Shown here piece after piece: positions 16,620 to 25,465 of a stretch of 55,741 nucleotides of DNA (the stretch's first letter is position 1; the number at the start of each line of letters is the position of its first letter). Under the pieces are notes generated by a model that was given only the letters and a program-made list of their open reading frames with translations, searched no databases and had not been told where the DNA came from. The translations under genes and the position numbers were made by a program. The stretch lies in NCBI GenBank assembly GCA_016191815.1, contig JACPVI010000033.1, positions 1 to 55,741 on the forward strand. The letters are read 5' to 3'. This DNA is from Myxococcales bacterium. GTDB taxonomy: Bacteria > Myxococcota > Myxococcia > Myxococcales > Myxococcaceae.

Positions 16620-17372
16620 ATGTCGAGCCTTGCTCAAAACCCCGCCCCAGCCATGGCGACCAGCCCGCCCAAGCGGAAGCTGAGGAACTTCCTCCTCGAC
16701 GCCCGCTTCCAGCTCAAGTTCACCAGCTACGTGGTGGGTCTCACCCTGTTGGTGGCGGCGCTGATGGGCGTCTTCCTCTGGCGCACCACCAACATCCTCT
16801 TCCGGGAGACCGAGGTGGCGGTGGAGGCCCGCTCGCGCGCCGCCGAGACCAGCAAGGAGCTGTCCAACGCCACCTTGGCCAACGATCTCATGCAGCACAT
16901 GGACGACCCGGCGTTCGAGGCGCAGCTCCGCGAGAAGTCGGCGGCGATCGACCGGGCCTACGAAGCGGAGGAGCACGCCATCATCGAGGCTCGCACCCAG
17001 CTGGTGCACCGCCAGCAGGTCACCCTCATCGCCCTCATCGGGGGCCTCATCGCTTTCGTGGTGTTCATCGGCCTGGGGGTGATCGTCTCCACCCACAAGA
17101 TCGTGGGGCCGCTCTTCCGGGTGAAGCGCATGGCCCAGGACGTGGCCGAGGGGAAGCTGAAGATGCCCGCCTACGGCCTCCGGCCCGGAGACGAGCTGAA
17201 GGATCTCTTCGAGGCATTCGCCGGGATGATCCAGGCCCTGCGCAACCGGGAGGAAGAGGACGTGGGCAAGGTCCAGGCCGCCCTCCAGCTCGCCGAGCGC
17301 ACCGGCGCGAGCGAGGACGTGATTCGCGAGCTGCAGACCTTGCAGGCGCAGATCAAGGCCAGGCTCGGATGA
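16620..17372 (+). CDS. HAMP-domain membrane protein
   Basis: 250 residues. A cytoplasmic N-terminal stretch is followed by TM1 (about residues 35-56), a short periplasmic helical region, TM2 (about 133-158), a HAMP-like linker (KIVGPLFRVKRMAQDVAEGKL) and a C-terminal coiled helix. There is no kinase, cyclase or methyl-accepting output domain, so it may signal through a partner. Similar short HAMP proteins are common in myxobacteria, but the function is unknown. AAGGGAG precedes the ATG. Its 3' end overlaps the DnaQ-DinG gene tail to tail by 20 bases. Confidence 0.7.
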   Translation: MSSLAQNPAPAMATSPPKRKLRNFLLDARFQLKFTSYVVGLTLLVAALMGVFLWRTTNILFRETEVAVEARSRAAETSKELSNATLANDLMQHMDDPAFEAQLREKSAAIDRAYEAEEHAIIEARTQLVHRQQVTLIALIGGLIAFVVFIGLGVIVSTHKIVGPLFRVKRMAQDVAEGKLKMPAYGLRPGDELKDLFEAFAGMIQALRNREEEDVGKVQAALQLAERTGASEDVIRELQTLQAQIKARLG

Positions 17373-20250
17373 GCCGCCCAGCGTGCGCGCTCGGCGCATG
17401 CAGAGCAAACTGGGTGCTGCTCGAGCCGCGCTCCAGCCCCATCTGCCCGAGTGCTTGCCAGATTCGCGCTCGCGCCTCGCTCCACTTCAGCTGCTCCACC
17501 CGGTAGCCGCTCAGGGCCGCCAGAAGCTCCCGGCGGTAAGCGGAGCTTCCCGGATGGGCGATCAGCACCACCCCGCGATCCGTGCGCGACCGGATGAGCC
17601 GGCCGACTCCCTGCCGGAGCAGGATGAGCGCTCGCGGCAACCGGTAGCAGCCGAAGCCCGCGCGTCCCAGCGGCTCCTCGCGGGCAGCGACGATGGGCCG
17701 CGAGAGCGGCTCGATGGGGAGCTTGTCGATGAACACGCAGCCCACCCCTGGTCCGGGGATGTCGACGCCCTGCCAGAAGCTCCGGGTCCCCAGAAGCACC
17801 GAGCCCAGGTCGCGCTCCTTTGGGGCGGCGAGCTTCTGCCCCTGGCCCCGCCACCGGCGGAGCACCAAGATCCCCGCCGGCTCGAGCGAATTGCGCACCC
17901 GTTCGCCGACCTCCTCGAGCCTCCGGGAAGAGGCGAACAGGCCCAGCACTCTTCCGCCCATGAAGAGGGCGAGACTGGAGATGCGCGCGGCGGCCCAGTC
18001 GAGGAAGGCCTCGTCCTTCGGGTCCGGCGAGTCGGTCACCAGCACCACCAGCGCCTGCTGGTCGAGCCGGAAGGGGCTCGGGGCGCAGTGCAGCGCGGCC
18101 GCCCGCAGCCCCAGCCGCTCGAGCACCCATGGCCGGTCCGGTCCGGTGGTAAGAGTGGCGGAAGCGAGCACCAGGCCGCGCAAGCGGGAGAAGCGCTCTT
18201 GCAGCAGCGGCGCCACCTCGACCGGCTCGGAGGAAAGGGTCCACTCCATTCCTTCGCCCGGCCGGCCGCGGGACCGGACTGAGGCCCGGTAGCAGCGTCC
18301 GGGCTTGGGCGAGAAAAGCTCGTCGATCAGCGCCGCCACCTCCTGCGCGTGGGCGAGGGCTCCAGCGGCTTCGCGCGCCGGCGCCGGCCGGTCGCCGATC
18401 GCCGAGGGCGTCTCGAAAAGCCCGCCGAGCAAGCGGGAGATGGTGGAGATGGCCTCCCGCACGTCCCGGAGCGAATCGGCGGCTCGCGCGAAAGGCCGGG
18501 TTTGCCTCAGCTGCTCGGTGATGCGGCACTCGCCTCCCCGGCCGTCTCCCGGTGCGTCGCCCGAGCAGAGTGCGCCGATGGTGGTCGCGAGCGCCTGGGC
18601 CGAGGAGGCGAGGGCGGTGATTGGCCCCGAGAGCTCGGCGGCGAGCTTTCGGCCCGTCTCCACCTCCGCGCCGCGGCGGAGCGCTCCCAGCACGCCTCGG
18701 CGGCCGTCTCCTCCTGCCAGGCGGTCCACCAACTGGGCCAGGCCCGCTCCGGTCAGCTCGGAGGCGAAGGCGGCGGTGGCCACGTCTTCCAGCTCGTGCG
18801 CCTCGTCGAAGATGGCGTGCTCCAGCTTGGGGTAGCGCGAGGGCCAGCTCAGGGCGAGGGATTGGTTGATGACGAGCAGGTCGGCCTCGGCGGCCTGGGC
18901 GAGCGCGGAGTGGTAGAAGCACCGGGCGAAGTGCAGGCACTTCTCGCCCAAGGTGGTCGCCGCCTCGGATCGGGCCAGGAGGGCCAAGGGCCCGAGCGCC
19001 GGGTAGCGCTGGCGGAACCAGTAGCTCAGCTCAGCGAGGTCCCCGCTCGGGCTCCTTCGCAGGAAGGCCCGGAGGTAGGCCCGCGGAGCGCGCTCCTCGT
19101 AGGGCATCTCCGGGGTGGCCCAAGTGGCCTCGAGGGCGCGGCGGCGGCAGAGGTAGTTGGTCTGGCCCTTGAGCACCGCGAAGCCGAAGCCGCCCCCTGT
19201 GGCGCGGTGGAGCCTGGGGAGGTCCTTCTCCACGAGCTGGTCCTGGAGCGCCTTGGTGTGCGGCGCCACCGCCACCCTGACGCGGCGGCGCGCGGCGAAG
19301 AGCGCGGCGGGAGTGAGGTAGGCGAGCGACTTGCCGGTGCCAGCGCCGGCCTCGATGGCGAGCGGTTTCCCCTGTTCCAGGGAACGGGCTACCCGGCGAG
19401 CCATCTCCAGCTCGGCGGGCCGGGAGCAAGAGCCCTCGGCCTGCCGCTCCAGCTCGCCGCTCGGCCCGAGGATGGACTCCAGCTCGGAGTCGGCGATCTC
19501 CGAGGCGCCAGCCTTTTCCACCGGCGTGAGGCGCGTGCGGCCGGGAGGCGCGGGGAGGTTTCGGCTCGGTTCCTTCAGCTCGAGCGGGGGAGGGTTCTTT
19601 CGGCAGAGCTCCAGCAGCCCGGAGAGCAGCCCGATGAGCGGTTCGGGTTTGGCCGACCCGAGCTCCGGCTCCCCCGAGTGCGGCCCGGCCGGCGAGAGGA
19701 TGGCCAAGAGGTCTTCGAGGTCGTCCCCCCGCCCCTCCTCGATGCAGCGGCCGAGCGCGGTGCAGAGGCAGGCGAAGGTGTCCTCGCAGTCCAAAAGGGC
19801 CCGGTGGGCGGCGTGGTCGCCCACTTTGGCCCAGCGGATCACCGCCTCGAGCGAGTGGCTCTCCAGCTCCGGGTAGAGGTAGTGGAGCAGCTCGCAGGAG
19901 TCGAGCAAGGGAGCGCGGATCTCCCCGAGCAGCCCGGCGAGGAAGCTCTCCTCGAAGGCGGCGTTGTGAGCGACGATGGTCCAACCGGCGAGGGAGGACT
20001 TGAGGGTGGGAAAAAGCTCGGCGAAGGGCGGGGCGGCTTTAAGGTCGGCGTCCTCGATGCCGGTGATGCGGCGGATGGCGAGGGGTAGCGGCTTCGAGGC
20101 GCGGCACAGCCTGGAGAGGCGGCCGACGACTTCGCCCCTCTCCACGAAGAGGGCGCCGACCTCGATCACCTCGTCCTTGGAGGGATCCAGGCCGGTCGTC
20201 TCCAGGTCGACGAAGGCGTGGCGGCTAAAAAGGTCGGCGCAGCCCGGCAT
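17353..20250 (-). CDS. DnaQ-type exonuclease fused to DinG-like helicase
   Basis: 965 residues from the ATG at 20250; upstream sequence in the open frame is low-complexity. Residues 10-175 are a DEDDh 3'-5' exonuclease (VDLETTGLDP, HNAAFEESF, HRALLDCEDT). The canonical HNAxFD Asp is Glu here. Residues 300-960 form an XPD/DinG superfamily 2 helicase with Walker A EAGAGTGKS, a DEAH box in AIFDEAHELEDVA, a GTRSFWQGVDIPG motif and QGVGRLIRS (motif VI). Cys residues in NYLC and EKCLHFARC lie where DinG holds a 4Fe-4S cluster; I see three rather than four clear ligands. Such fusions act in DNA repair or replication-conflict resolution. It ends tail to tail with the HAMP gene. Confidence 0.85.
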   Translation of the reverse strand: MPGCADLFSRHAFVDLETTGLDPSKDEVIEVGALFVERGEVVGRLSRLCRASKPLPLAIRRITGIEDADLKAAPPFAELFPTLKSSLAGWTIVAHNAAFEESFLAGLLGEIRAPLLDSCELLHYLYPELESHSLEAVIRWAKVGDHAAHRALLDCEDTFACLCTALGRCIEEGRGDDLEDLLAILSPAGPHSGEPELGSAKPEPLIGLLSGLLELCRKNPPPLELKEPSRNLPAPPGRTRLTPVEKAGASEIADSELESILGPSGELERQAEGSCSRPAELEMARRVARSLEQGKPLAIEAGAGTGKSLAYLTPAALFAARRRVRVAVAPHTKALQDQLVEKDLPRLHRATGGGFGFAVLKGQTNYLCRRRALEATWATPEMPYEERAPRAYLRAFLRRSPSGDLAELSYWFRQRYPALGPLALLARSEAATTLGEKCLHFARCFYHSALAQAAEADLLVINQSLALSWPSRYPKLEHAIFDEAHELEDVATAAFASELTGAGLAQLVDRLAGGDGRRGVLGALRRGAEVETGRKLAAELSGPITALASSAQALATTIGALCSGDAPGDGRGGECRITEQLRQTRPFARAADSLRDVREAISTISRLLGGLFETPSAIGDRPAPAREAAGALAHAQEVAALIDELFSPKPGRCYRASVRSRGRPGEGMEWTLSSEPVEVAPLLQERFSRLRGLVLASATLTTGPDRPWVLERLGLRAAALHCAPSPFRLDQQALVVLVTDSPDPKDEAFLDWAAARISSLALFMGGRVLGLFASSRRLEEVGERVRNSLEPAGILVLRRWRGQGQKLAAPKERDLGSVLLGTRSFWQGVDIPGPGVGCVFIDKLPIEPLSRPIVAAREEPLGRAGFGCYRLPRALILLRQGVGRLIRSRTDRGVVLIAHPGSSAYRRELLAALSGYRVEQLKWSEARARIWQALGQMGLERGSSSTQFALHAPSAHAGRLIRAWP

Positions 20251-20293
20251 CTGGTCACGGTACCGCCCGGGTCCGACACTCCGCGTTCGAGGC

Positions 20294-22201
20294 TCACTCC
20301 TCGCACGCGCCGAGGTCCGGCCCCGCGCCCTTGGAGGGCCAGGCCGACGCAGCGTCGTTGAAGTTCGGGAGGACGGCGCCCACATCGCGCCCGGGTGCCC
20401 CCGCCTTTAGGCACAGGTCGCCGCTGGCGGCGTCGCGGTAGCTGGGGTCGGCCTGAATGCCGTTCGCCTCCTGCTGGGTCGCGCTCCGGAAGGCAAGGAG
20501 GCTGCCGTGCAGCACGCTGCCGGTCCACTTGACGAAGCGCGAAGCGTCGGAGGTGTACAGGAGGTCGAAGTCGAGGTCGAAGGGCGGGCCGATGGAGGGC
20601 GCCTCCATCACGTATCGGCCGGAGAAGAGGGAGTTGTTGCGCGAGACGAGGTTCGCGAGGTCGGGGTTGGTCTGCTTGTGGGCGTCGGCGGCGACGCCCG
20701 CCCCGGCGGCGAAGGAGTTGTGGAAGTAGTACGTGCGGCCGGTGGTGGCATCGCCCAGCTTGGTCATCCCTCCAGGCCCCCGGGTGGGGTGGCTCTGCCG
20801 GTAGAGCACGTTCCGGAAGATGTAGAGCGGGCCTTTCAGGTTCGGCGCCGAGGCGATTCCCATGAAGCAGTTGGCGATGCGGTTCTCCCACAGCCGGGCG
20901 TTCATGTTCGGGCCCTCGATCTGGATGGCGTCGTCGAAGCAGGCGCCGTCGAAGCTGTTCCGGTAGAGGTCCTGATCGTTGGTCTGGCCGGTGGCGTCCT
21001 CCGGGCCGCCGCCGATGCCGTCCTCGAAGCCGCCGCGGAACACGTTGCCGTAGGCGATGAGCCCGTTGCCGGCTCGCCAGTAAGCGATGCCCTTGATGTC
21101 CACCTTGGTGGTCATCACCGTGGTGCGCTCGAAGGTGTTGTCGCGCACCACCGCGTCGCTGGAGCTTCCCCGCAGGTGAACGGCGCCCTCGAAGAAGTTC
21201 CCCGAGGTGACGCCGTAGGCGGGTTCCCGGAGGATGCAGTTCTCGATGAGGACATGATCGGATCCGTTGTCCACCCGGATGAGCGAGGCCCCCGCGTTCT
21301 GGAACGTGAGGCTGCGGATGCGCACGTAGTCCGCTCCGGAGAGCGTGAGCAGGTTGGCGATGGCGCCCGCGTTGCCGTCGAGGACGGCCGTCTCGCCCGG
21401 GTAGCCGGCCAGGGTGACGTACCCGGAAGGGCCCCCCGAGGTGGCGAGCTGGAGCTGCTCCCGGTAGGTCCCCGCTCGCACGTAGACGCTGTCGCCAGAC
21501 TGGAGCCCGGCGAGGGCGCGCCGGATGGTCTGGAAGGGCTGTGCCTGAGTTCCCGGGGCCGAGTCGCTGCCCGCGGGCGACACGTAGAAGGCATTCCCGT
21601 TGTCTGCCGGGACCTGCTCGCACCGCGTCGACACCCCGCCGAAGACCGGATTCTGCCCGGCGACTCCGCCAGGGTCCAAGTAGGTGACGCGCACCTCGTA
21701 CGTGCTGCAGGGGGCGAGCCCGACGATGCTGCCGCGTGCCTGCCGGTCGCCGCGGTCCAGGTAAGGGGGATAGGCCGGCCGCCACGCCGAGCCGCCAGCG
21801 GGGCGGTAGTCGATGGACGCGGCGGCGTCGTCGTCCGGGTCCCCGGAATAGCCGCTGTAGACGCCGACGGAGCGGAACGTCGGGCGCAGCGCCAGGGAGA
21901 CAAACGGCGCGACCGCGCCCGGCCCCAGGCCTCCGTCCGATGCAGTGCCGGAATCCTCTCCGCCATCGGTGGGGCAGGAGCCGGCGTCGCAGGCTCCCGC
22001 GTCCGAGTCGCCTCCGTCGGGGCAGGAGCCGCCCGCGCACGCGCCGGCATCGTCGGCGCACGCCGCACAGCTCGACGCTCCGTCGCCGGAGCCGTCCGCC
22101 GGCCCCATCGTCCCTTCGCAAGAGCAGCCCGCGAGGTGCCAGCAGAGTGTGCCGAGTAGCAACCGGCGCGAGGAACTGGGGAAAGACGCCTTCACGCGCA
22201 C
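20294..22201 (-). CDS. secreted right-handed beta-helix lipoprotein
   Basis: 635 residues. The lipoprotein signal is MRVKASFPSSSRRLLLGTL with lipobox HLAGC. A Cys-, Asp- and Gly-rich low-complexity linker (residues 28-90) follows, typical of myxobacterial surface lipoproteins. Residues 95-190 look like a fibronectin-type beta-sandwich (APCSTYEVRVTYLDP). From about residue 200 comes a parallel beta-helix beginning FYVSPAGSD...PFQTIRRAL...GDSVYVRAGTY, the start motif of pectate-lyase-like folds, with rungs such as DHVLIENCILREP and NGLIAYGNVFRGG. A carbohydrate-binding or lyase role is possible, but no catalytic set can be named. It lies 43 bases upstream of the DnaQ-DinG gene on the same strand. 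Confidence 0.75.
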   Translation of the reverse strand: MRVKASFPSSSRRLLLGTLCWHLAGCSCEGTMGPADGSGDGASSCAACADDAGACAGGSCPDGGDSDAGACDAGSCPTDGGEDSGTASDGGLGPGAVAPFVSLALRPTFRSVGVYSGYSGDPDDDAAASIDYRPAGGSAWRPAYPPYLDRGDRQARGSIVGLAPCSTYEVRVTYLDPGGVAGQNPVFGGVSTRCEQVPADNGNAFYVSPAGSDSAPGTQAQPFQTIRRALAGLQSGDSVYVRAGTYREQLQLATSGGPSGYVTLAGYPGETAVLDGNAGAIANLLTLSGADYVRIRSLTFQNAGASLIRVDNGSDHVLIENCILREPAYGVTSGNFFEGAVHLRGSSSDAVVRDNTFERTTVMTTKVDIKGIAYWRAGNGLIAYGNVFRGGFEDGIGGGPEDATGQTNDQDLYRNSFDGACFDDAIQIEGPNMNARLWENRIANCFMGIASAPNLKGPLYIFRNVLYRQSHPTRGPGGMTKLGDATTGRTYYFHNSFAAGAGVAADAHKQTNPDLANLVSRNNSLFSGRYVMEAPSIGPPFDLDFDLLYTSDASRFVKWTGSVLHGSLLAFRSATQQEANGIQADPSYRDAASGDLCLKAGAPGRDVGAVLPNFNDAASAWPSKGAGPDLGACEE

Positions 22202-22284
22202 CCCCGGCAGATGATAGCGCCTGTTGGGCAGGGGCTCATGCGGGCCGGCTATCGCTTGACGTTCGACGGCCGCCCGCAGAGCGC

Positions 22285-22313
22285 TTGCCTGCTCGACCGG
22301 TTGCCTCTAGAAA
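22285..22313 (+). promoter_or_regulatory. possible sigma-70-type promoter for the H1-like gene
   Basis: TTGCCT (22285-22290) and TAGAAA (22308-22313) are separated by 17 bases. Each matches 4 of 6 consensus positions. Transcription would begin near 22320, just before the GGAGG at 22322-22326. The match is modest and untested. Confidence 0.35.
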
Positions 22314-22334
22314 GCCCCTACGGAGGCGGTGAGC

Positions 22335-22670
22335 ATGACCAAGCGAAAGAAGAAGGCAGCCACGAAGAAGCGCGCCGGTCGCGGCGCCAAGGCCGCACCC
22401 AAGAAGCGCCTCGCCAAGCGCGCCAAGGCCAAGGCCAAGGCCGCCCGCCGGCCGGCCCGAAAGCCCACCCGCAAGAAGGCCGCCCGGAGGAAGGTGGCCA
22501 GACGGCCGGTGGCGCGAGAGGTGGCCGCCGCTCCCCTCGTCGAGGTCGAGGAAGAGCGCGCCGAGGAGACCACCGTCCCGCTCGGCCCCGCCCAGCCCGC
22601 CCCCGGCCCGGCGGTGCCTCCGCCGCCTCCGCCGGAGTCCACCGAGGGCGACTCCGGCTTCAACCCCTGA
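22335..22670 (+). CDS. histone H1-like lysine/alanine-rich protein
   Basis: 111 residues from the ATG at 22335, which has GGAGG 8 bases upstream; the GTG at 22329 is too close. Residues 1-65 are almost entirely Lys, Arg, Ala and Pro (KKAATKKRAGRGAKAAPKK), like the tails of eukaryotic H1 and bacterial H1-like proteins. The C-terminal half is acidic then Pro-rich. Such proteins bind DNA non-specifically and may influence nucleoid compaction. Low complexity makes family assignment loose. It is flanked by divergent and convergent genes and so is probably monocistronic. Confidence 0.7.
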   Translation: MTKRKKKAATKKRAGRGAKAAPKKRLAKRAKAKAKAARRPARKPTRKKAARRKVARRPVAREVAAAPLVEVEEERAEETTVPLGPAQPAPGPAVPPPPPPESTEGDSGFNP

Positions 22671-22763
22671 GCCCAACCGGTCCAGGCCCCCTGGATCATC
22701 CACGCGGGAGAATCCCCCCGGCAGGCGGCTCCACCGGCGGCCCCTGGTGCGGGGCGCTGAGCG

Positions 22764-23144
22764 TCACTCCACCAGGAGTACGCCGGAAACCATCATCCCC
22801 ATCGCGCAGCCGAACTTCACGTCGCCGGCCTTGTCCGGGGTGTAGCTCACCTCCACCGTCTGGTTGAGCGGCAAGGGGACGTTGATGTTCGTTTCCTTGA
22901 TCACCAGCTCGTTCGCGCAGGTCTTGTCCGTCTTGCGGGTGATGCGGATCCGCAAGGGCTCGCCCTTCTTCACCTTGATCGGCGTCGGCTGGTATCCGTC
23001 GTCGGTGACCGAAATCTCGATCGTCCGCGCCTTGCCCTTCGGCTTCGCCTCCGACTTGGCGGGCTCCTTCGGAGGCTCTCCCGCATGGGCGTAGGCGGCG
23101 ACCAGGGCGGATGCGGCGGCGAGCGAGAGGCAGAGCGTTCTCAT
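22764..23144 (-). CDS. periplasmic cupredoxin-domain protein
   Basis: 126 residues. Signal peptide MRTLCLSLAAASALVAAYAHA, a Lys/Pro-rich linker, then a cupredoxin-like beta-sandwich (IEISVTDDGYQPTPIKVKKG, LRIRITRKTDKTC). The C-terminal FGCAMGMM provides the Cys and Met typical of a cupredoxin copper site. C-A-N-E-L-V-I may provide another ligand, but no conserved His is seen, so copper binding may be atypical or lost. Similar domains occur in metal-resistance proteins. GAGG lies 5 bases before the ATG. It is divergent from the VWA gene across a 158-base region that contains a strong inverted repeat. Confidence 0.75.
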   Translation of the reverse strand: MRTLCLSLAAASALVAAYAHAGEPPKEPAKSEAKPKGKARTIEISVTDDGYQPTPIKVKKGEPLRIRITRKTDKTCANELVIKETNINVPLPLNQTVEVSYTPDKAGDVKFGCAMGMMVSGVLLVE

Positions 23145-23250
23145 CGGTTCCTCGTGTTCCGGCCCGGGCGCCCCAGACGGGCCCGGGGCAGGCCTTGTTC
23201 AACCCGGTTGTACCCCGTTGATGCAGCGCGTGAACAGCACCGCTGAGACG

Positions 23251-23282
23251 TTATGCCCGAGCCTGACGTCCTTCGGGCATAA
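23251..23282. promoter_or_regulatory. 10-bp perfect inverted repeat overlapping a -10-like box
   Basis: TTATGCCCGA (23251-23260) and its exact reverse complement (23273-23282) are separated by 12 bases. The right arm runs into CATAAT (23278-23283), a good -10 match, 20 bases before the VWA start codon. The pairing of a long palindrome with a -10 box suggests an operator. It could instead form an RNA hairpin if transcription begins further upstream. Confidence 0.45.
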
Positions 23283-23302
23283 TCCCCGATACAGAGGGCA
23301 GC

Positions 23303-24544
23303 ATGAACTGGTCGGCATGGGGCCTCGAGGTGGAGGTGGGTGGTGGGCGGGAGGCCCACCTCTTGATCTCCGCAGAGGCCGCGGGCGACGAGCCCCGCGC
23401 CCCTGTGATGGTCAACCTGCTCCTCGACCGGAGCGGCTCGATGAAGGGAGCCCCGCTGGCCGCCGCGGTGGAGGCCGCCCAGCAGCTCGTCGAGCTGGCC
23501 GGACCGGACGACTTCGTCGGCCTGTTGGTGTTCGACGGCCTGGCCGAGCAGCGGGTGGCGCTCTGCCCGATGGACGCCCGCGGCAAGCGGATGATCGCCG
23601 ACGCCTTGGGAGAGATCCACCCCGGGCGCGGCACTGCCCTCCACCAGGCGGTGGAGATGGGCGCCCGCTCGGTCCAGCGGGTGCTCGTCCCCGGACGCAG
23701 GCCGAAGCTCCTGCTCCTCACCGACGGCGAGCCCTCGGTGGGACATGACAGCGAGCTGGCCTTCGAGAGCCTCGGCGTCAAGCTGGCCCAGTCCGGGGTG
23801 GTGGTGCACGCCCTCGGTCTGGCCCGCCACTACGTGCCGGAGATTATCGCCGCCCTCACGCTCCCTTCCGGGAACGCCTACGAGCACGTCGACGGACCCG
23901 AAGGGCTCTCTGAAGCGATGGGCGCCATCTTCGCCCACCTCTTCGGCGAGGTGGCGAGCAAGACCTCCATCCGCGTGACGCCCAAGGGCTTCGTCTCGCT
24001 CTCCTGCTGCCACTCCTACCCCACCAAGGCCGAGGACGACTCCCTGGCAATCACCCTGGGGGACGTCTCACGGGGGCTCTCGAGGCGGGCGCTGTTGACC
24101 GGCAAATTGTCCGGCGGCGAGTGGGACGCCGCAATCCTCGGCTCCTCGGTCCAGCGAGGCGACCAGCGGCACCAGAGGGTGCAGCTGGAGAAGGTGTCCT
24201 TGGAAACCGCGCGGGGCCGGCTCATCGCCGCGCTGGGGCTGGAGCTGGACCTCGTGGCAAGCGAGACCGCCGCCTGGCTCTCCCTGGCGCGGAAGGACTC
24301 CGAGCGCGCCCTCTCGCAGCTCGAGGCCGCGGAGCAGAACCTGCGCAAGCTGGTGTCCATCGCCGCGGAGGGAGTCCCGGTCCGCCGGCACCTGGAGCGG
24401 CTGGGCGACCTGAGGCTGGCGATCGAGCGCGGCGAGGGAGACATCCCCCTCCTCATCAGGCGGGCCAAGTCGGCCAAGGCCGGCACCCACGTCAGCCAAG
24501 TCATCCCGCTGGACGAGGCCCGCGACCGGCTGAAGAAGAAGTGA
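23303..24544 (+). CDS. von Willebrand factor type A domain protein
   Basis: 413 residues, no signal peptide. The VWA domain spans about residues 30-215. The metal-ion-dependent adhesion site is intact: DRSGS (about 43-47), a Thr in the GRGTALHQ segment and TDGEPS. A second beta domain follows (residues 220-310), then helices rich in Ala and Glu (310-413). Cytoplasmic VWA proteins often act as scaffolds with AAA ATPases or kinases; none is adjacent. AGAGGG lies 4 bases upstream of the ATG. The next gene, 41 bases downstream on the same strand, encodes a predicted HTH protein and may be co-transcribed. Confidence 0.8.
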   Translation: MNWSAWGLEVEVGGGREAHLLISAEAAGDEPRAPVMVNLLLDRSGSMKGAPLAAAVEAAQQLVELAGPDDFVGLLVFDGLAEQRVALCPMDARGKRMIADALGEIHPGRGTALHQAVEMGARSVQRVLVPGRRPKLLLLTDGEPSVGHDSELAFESLGVKLAQSGVVVHALGLARHYVPEIIAALTLPSGNAYEHVDGPEGLSEAMGAIFAHLFGEVASKTSIRVTPKGFVSLSCCHSYPTKAEDDSLAITLGDVSRGLSRRALLTGKLSGGEWDAAILGSSVQRGDQRHQRVQLEKVSLETARGRLIAALGLELDLVASETAAWLSLARKDSERALSQLEAAEQNLRKLVSIAAEGVPVRRHLERLGDLRLAIERGEGDIPLLIRRAKSAKAGTHVSQVIPLDEARDRLKKK

Positions 24545-24585
24545 GCCTCGAAAAAGCAAGCGGGGATTCCCGGTAGAATGAGGGA

Positions 24586-25404
24586 GTGACGCCCGTCGCT
24601 CGCTTCCGCGCCGCGCTCGAGGCCTTCGACTGCGAGGGCCGCTTCGGCGAGGCCGACTACGCGCTTTTGCGCTCGCTCTTGTCCGGCGCGCTCGGACGCG
24701 GCGAGCCGCACGCCGACCTCTTGGATGGGCTGTTGGGCCTGTTCTTCGAGCGCCACCTGATGCACGACCGGAGGAGGGCGGAGCTGCTCTCCATGGACGA
24801 CGAGTCCTTGTGGCGAGCGGTGCGGCACCGCTTCCGGCAGGTGGTGGCGGACGAGAACGACGAGCACCGGCCCTACCACGCGCTCCGCTCGCACGTGCGG
24901 GACGCCCTGCTTTCCTTCGGGGCGGAGCCTCCCTCCGAGGCGCACTGGCCGGCCGGGCTGTACGGGCGAAGCGGATTCTCTCCTCCGCTGGTGGAGCAGG
25001 CCGTCTGCGCTCTCTGGCGCGAGGGAGGCCCAAAGCCCTCCGCGGCGCAGGCCACCTCCGAGCTGTTCGCCCGCTACGTCCGTCCGCTCGCGCGCGCCGA
25101 CGAGTTCCGCGAGTCGCACGCCCCGCCCGAGACGATGAGCCGCCGTCTGGACGCCCAGAGGCTGGCGAGCGGAGTGCTCGAGCTGCTCCTCGAGGAAGAG
25201 CGGGAGCTGCTAAGGCACCTGCTCGACGGCGGAGGGGTGGAGGAGTGGGCGGAGGCCAGCGGGTGCTCGAGAGCCACCGCTTACCGGATGCTCGCCAGGC
25301 TCAAGGCCCTCTGCCGGCTGGAGCTGCACAGCCGCTCCAGCCGCACGCGCATCGAGGCCTTGAACGCCCTCCGCTTGGGGCTCAAGCACGGCAGCGGGGT
25401 GTGA
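24586..25404 (+). CDS. predicted HTH protein, sigma-factor-like C terminus
   Basis: 272 residues from a GTG at 24586. Mostly alpha-helical, with a C-terminal helix-turn-helix (about residues 215-245, VEEWAEASGCSRATAYRMLARLK) resembling sigma region 4 or a small regulator. The N-terminal part (LRSLLSGALGRGEP, RFRQVVADENDEHRPYHALR) does not match a sigma-2 region that I can recognise. It may be a diverged sigma factor or a transcription regulator linked to the VWA protein 41 bases upstream. A hairpin repeat follows the stop. Confidence 0.55.
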   Translation: MTPVARFRAALEAFDCEGRFGEADYALLRSLLSGALGRGEPHADLLDGLLGLFFERHLMHDRRRAELLSMDDESLWRAVRHRFRQVVADENDEHRPYHALRSHVRDALLSFGAEPPSEAHWPAGLYGRSGFSPPLVEQAVCALWREGGPKPSAAQATSELFARYVRPLARADEFRESHAPPETMSRRLDAQRLASGVLELLLEEERELLRHLLDGGGVEEWAEASGCSRATAYRMLARLKALCRLELHSRSSRTRIEALNALRLGLKHGSGV

Positions 25405-25419
25405 GGCCTCGCCTCGCCC

Positions 25420-25463
25420 TCATCCCACCCTCACCCTGACCCTCTCCGCCAACGGGAGAGGGA
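25420..25463. repeat. palindromic intergenic repeat (REP-like)
   Basis: A CCTCACCCTGACCCTCTCC-type run ends in an 8-bp stem, CCCTCTCC (25440-25447) with GGAGAGGG (25455-25462), loop of 7. Runs of this type next to a CTCTCC/GGAGAG palindrome are common dispersed repeats in proteobacterial and related genomes. It lies between two convergent genes and could also act as a bidirectional transcription barrier, although there is no T-tract. Confidence 0.55.
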
Positions 25464-25465
25464 AG

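Noticed and set aside
18349..22159. Two long plus-strand open frames (18349-20088 and 20507-22159)
   Set aside because: Both are antisense shadows of the DnaQ-DinG and beta-helix genes, with no motif or start context. Homologous motifs lie on the minus strand.
22681..22695. Transcription terminator after the H1-like gene
   Set aside because: A 6-bp stem with 3-base loop is present but there is no T-tract, and short GC hairpins are frequent at this composition.
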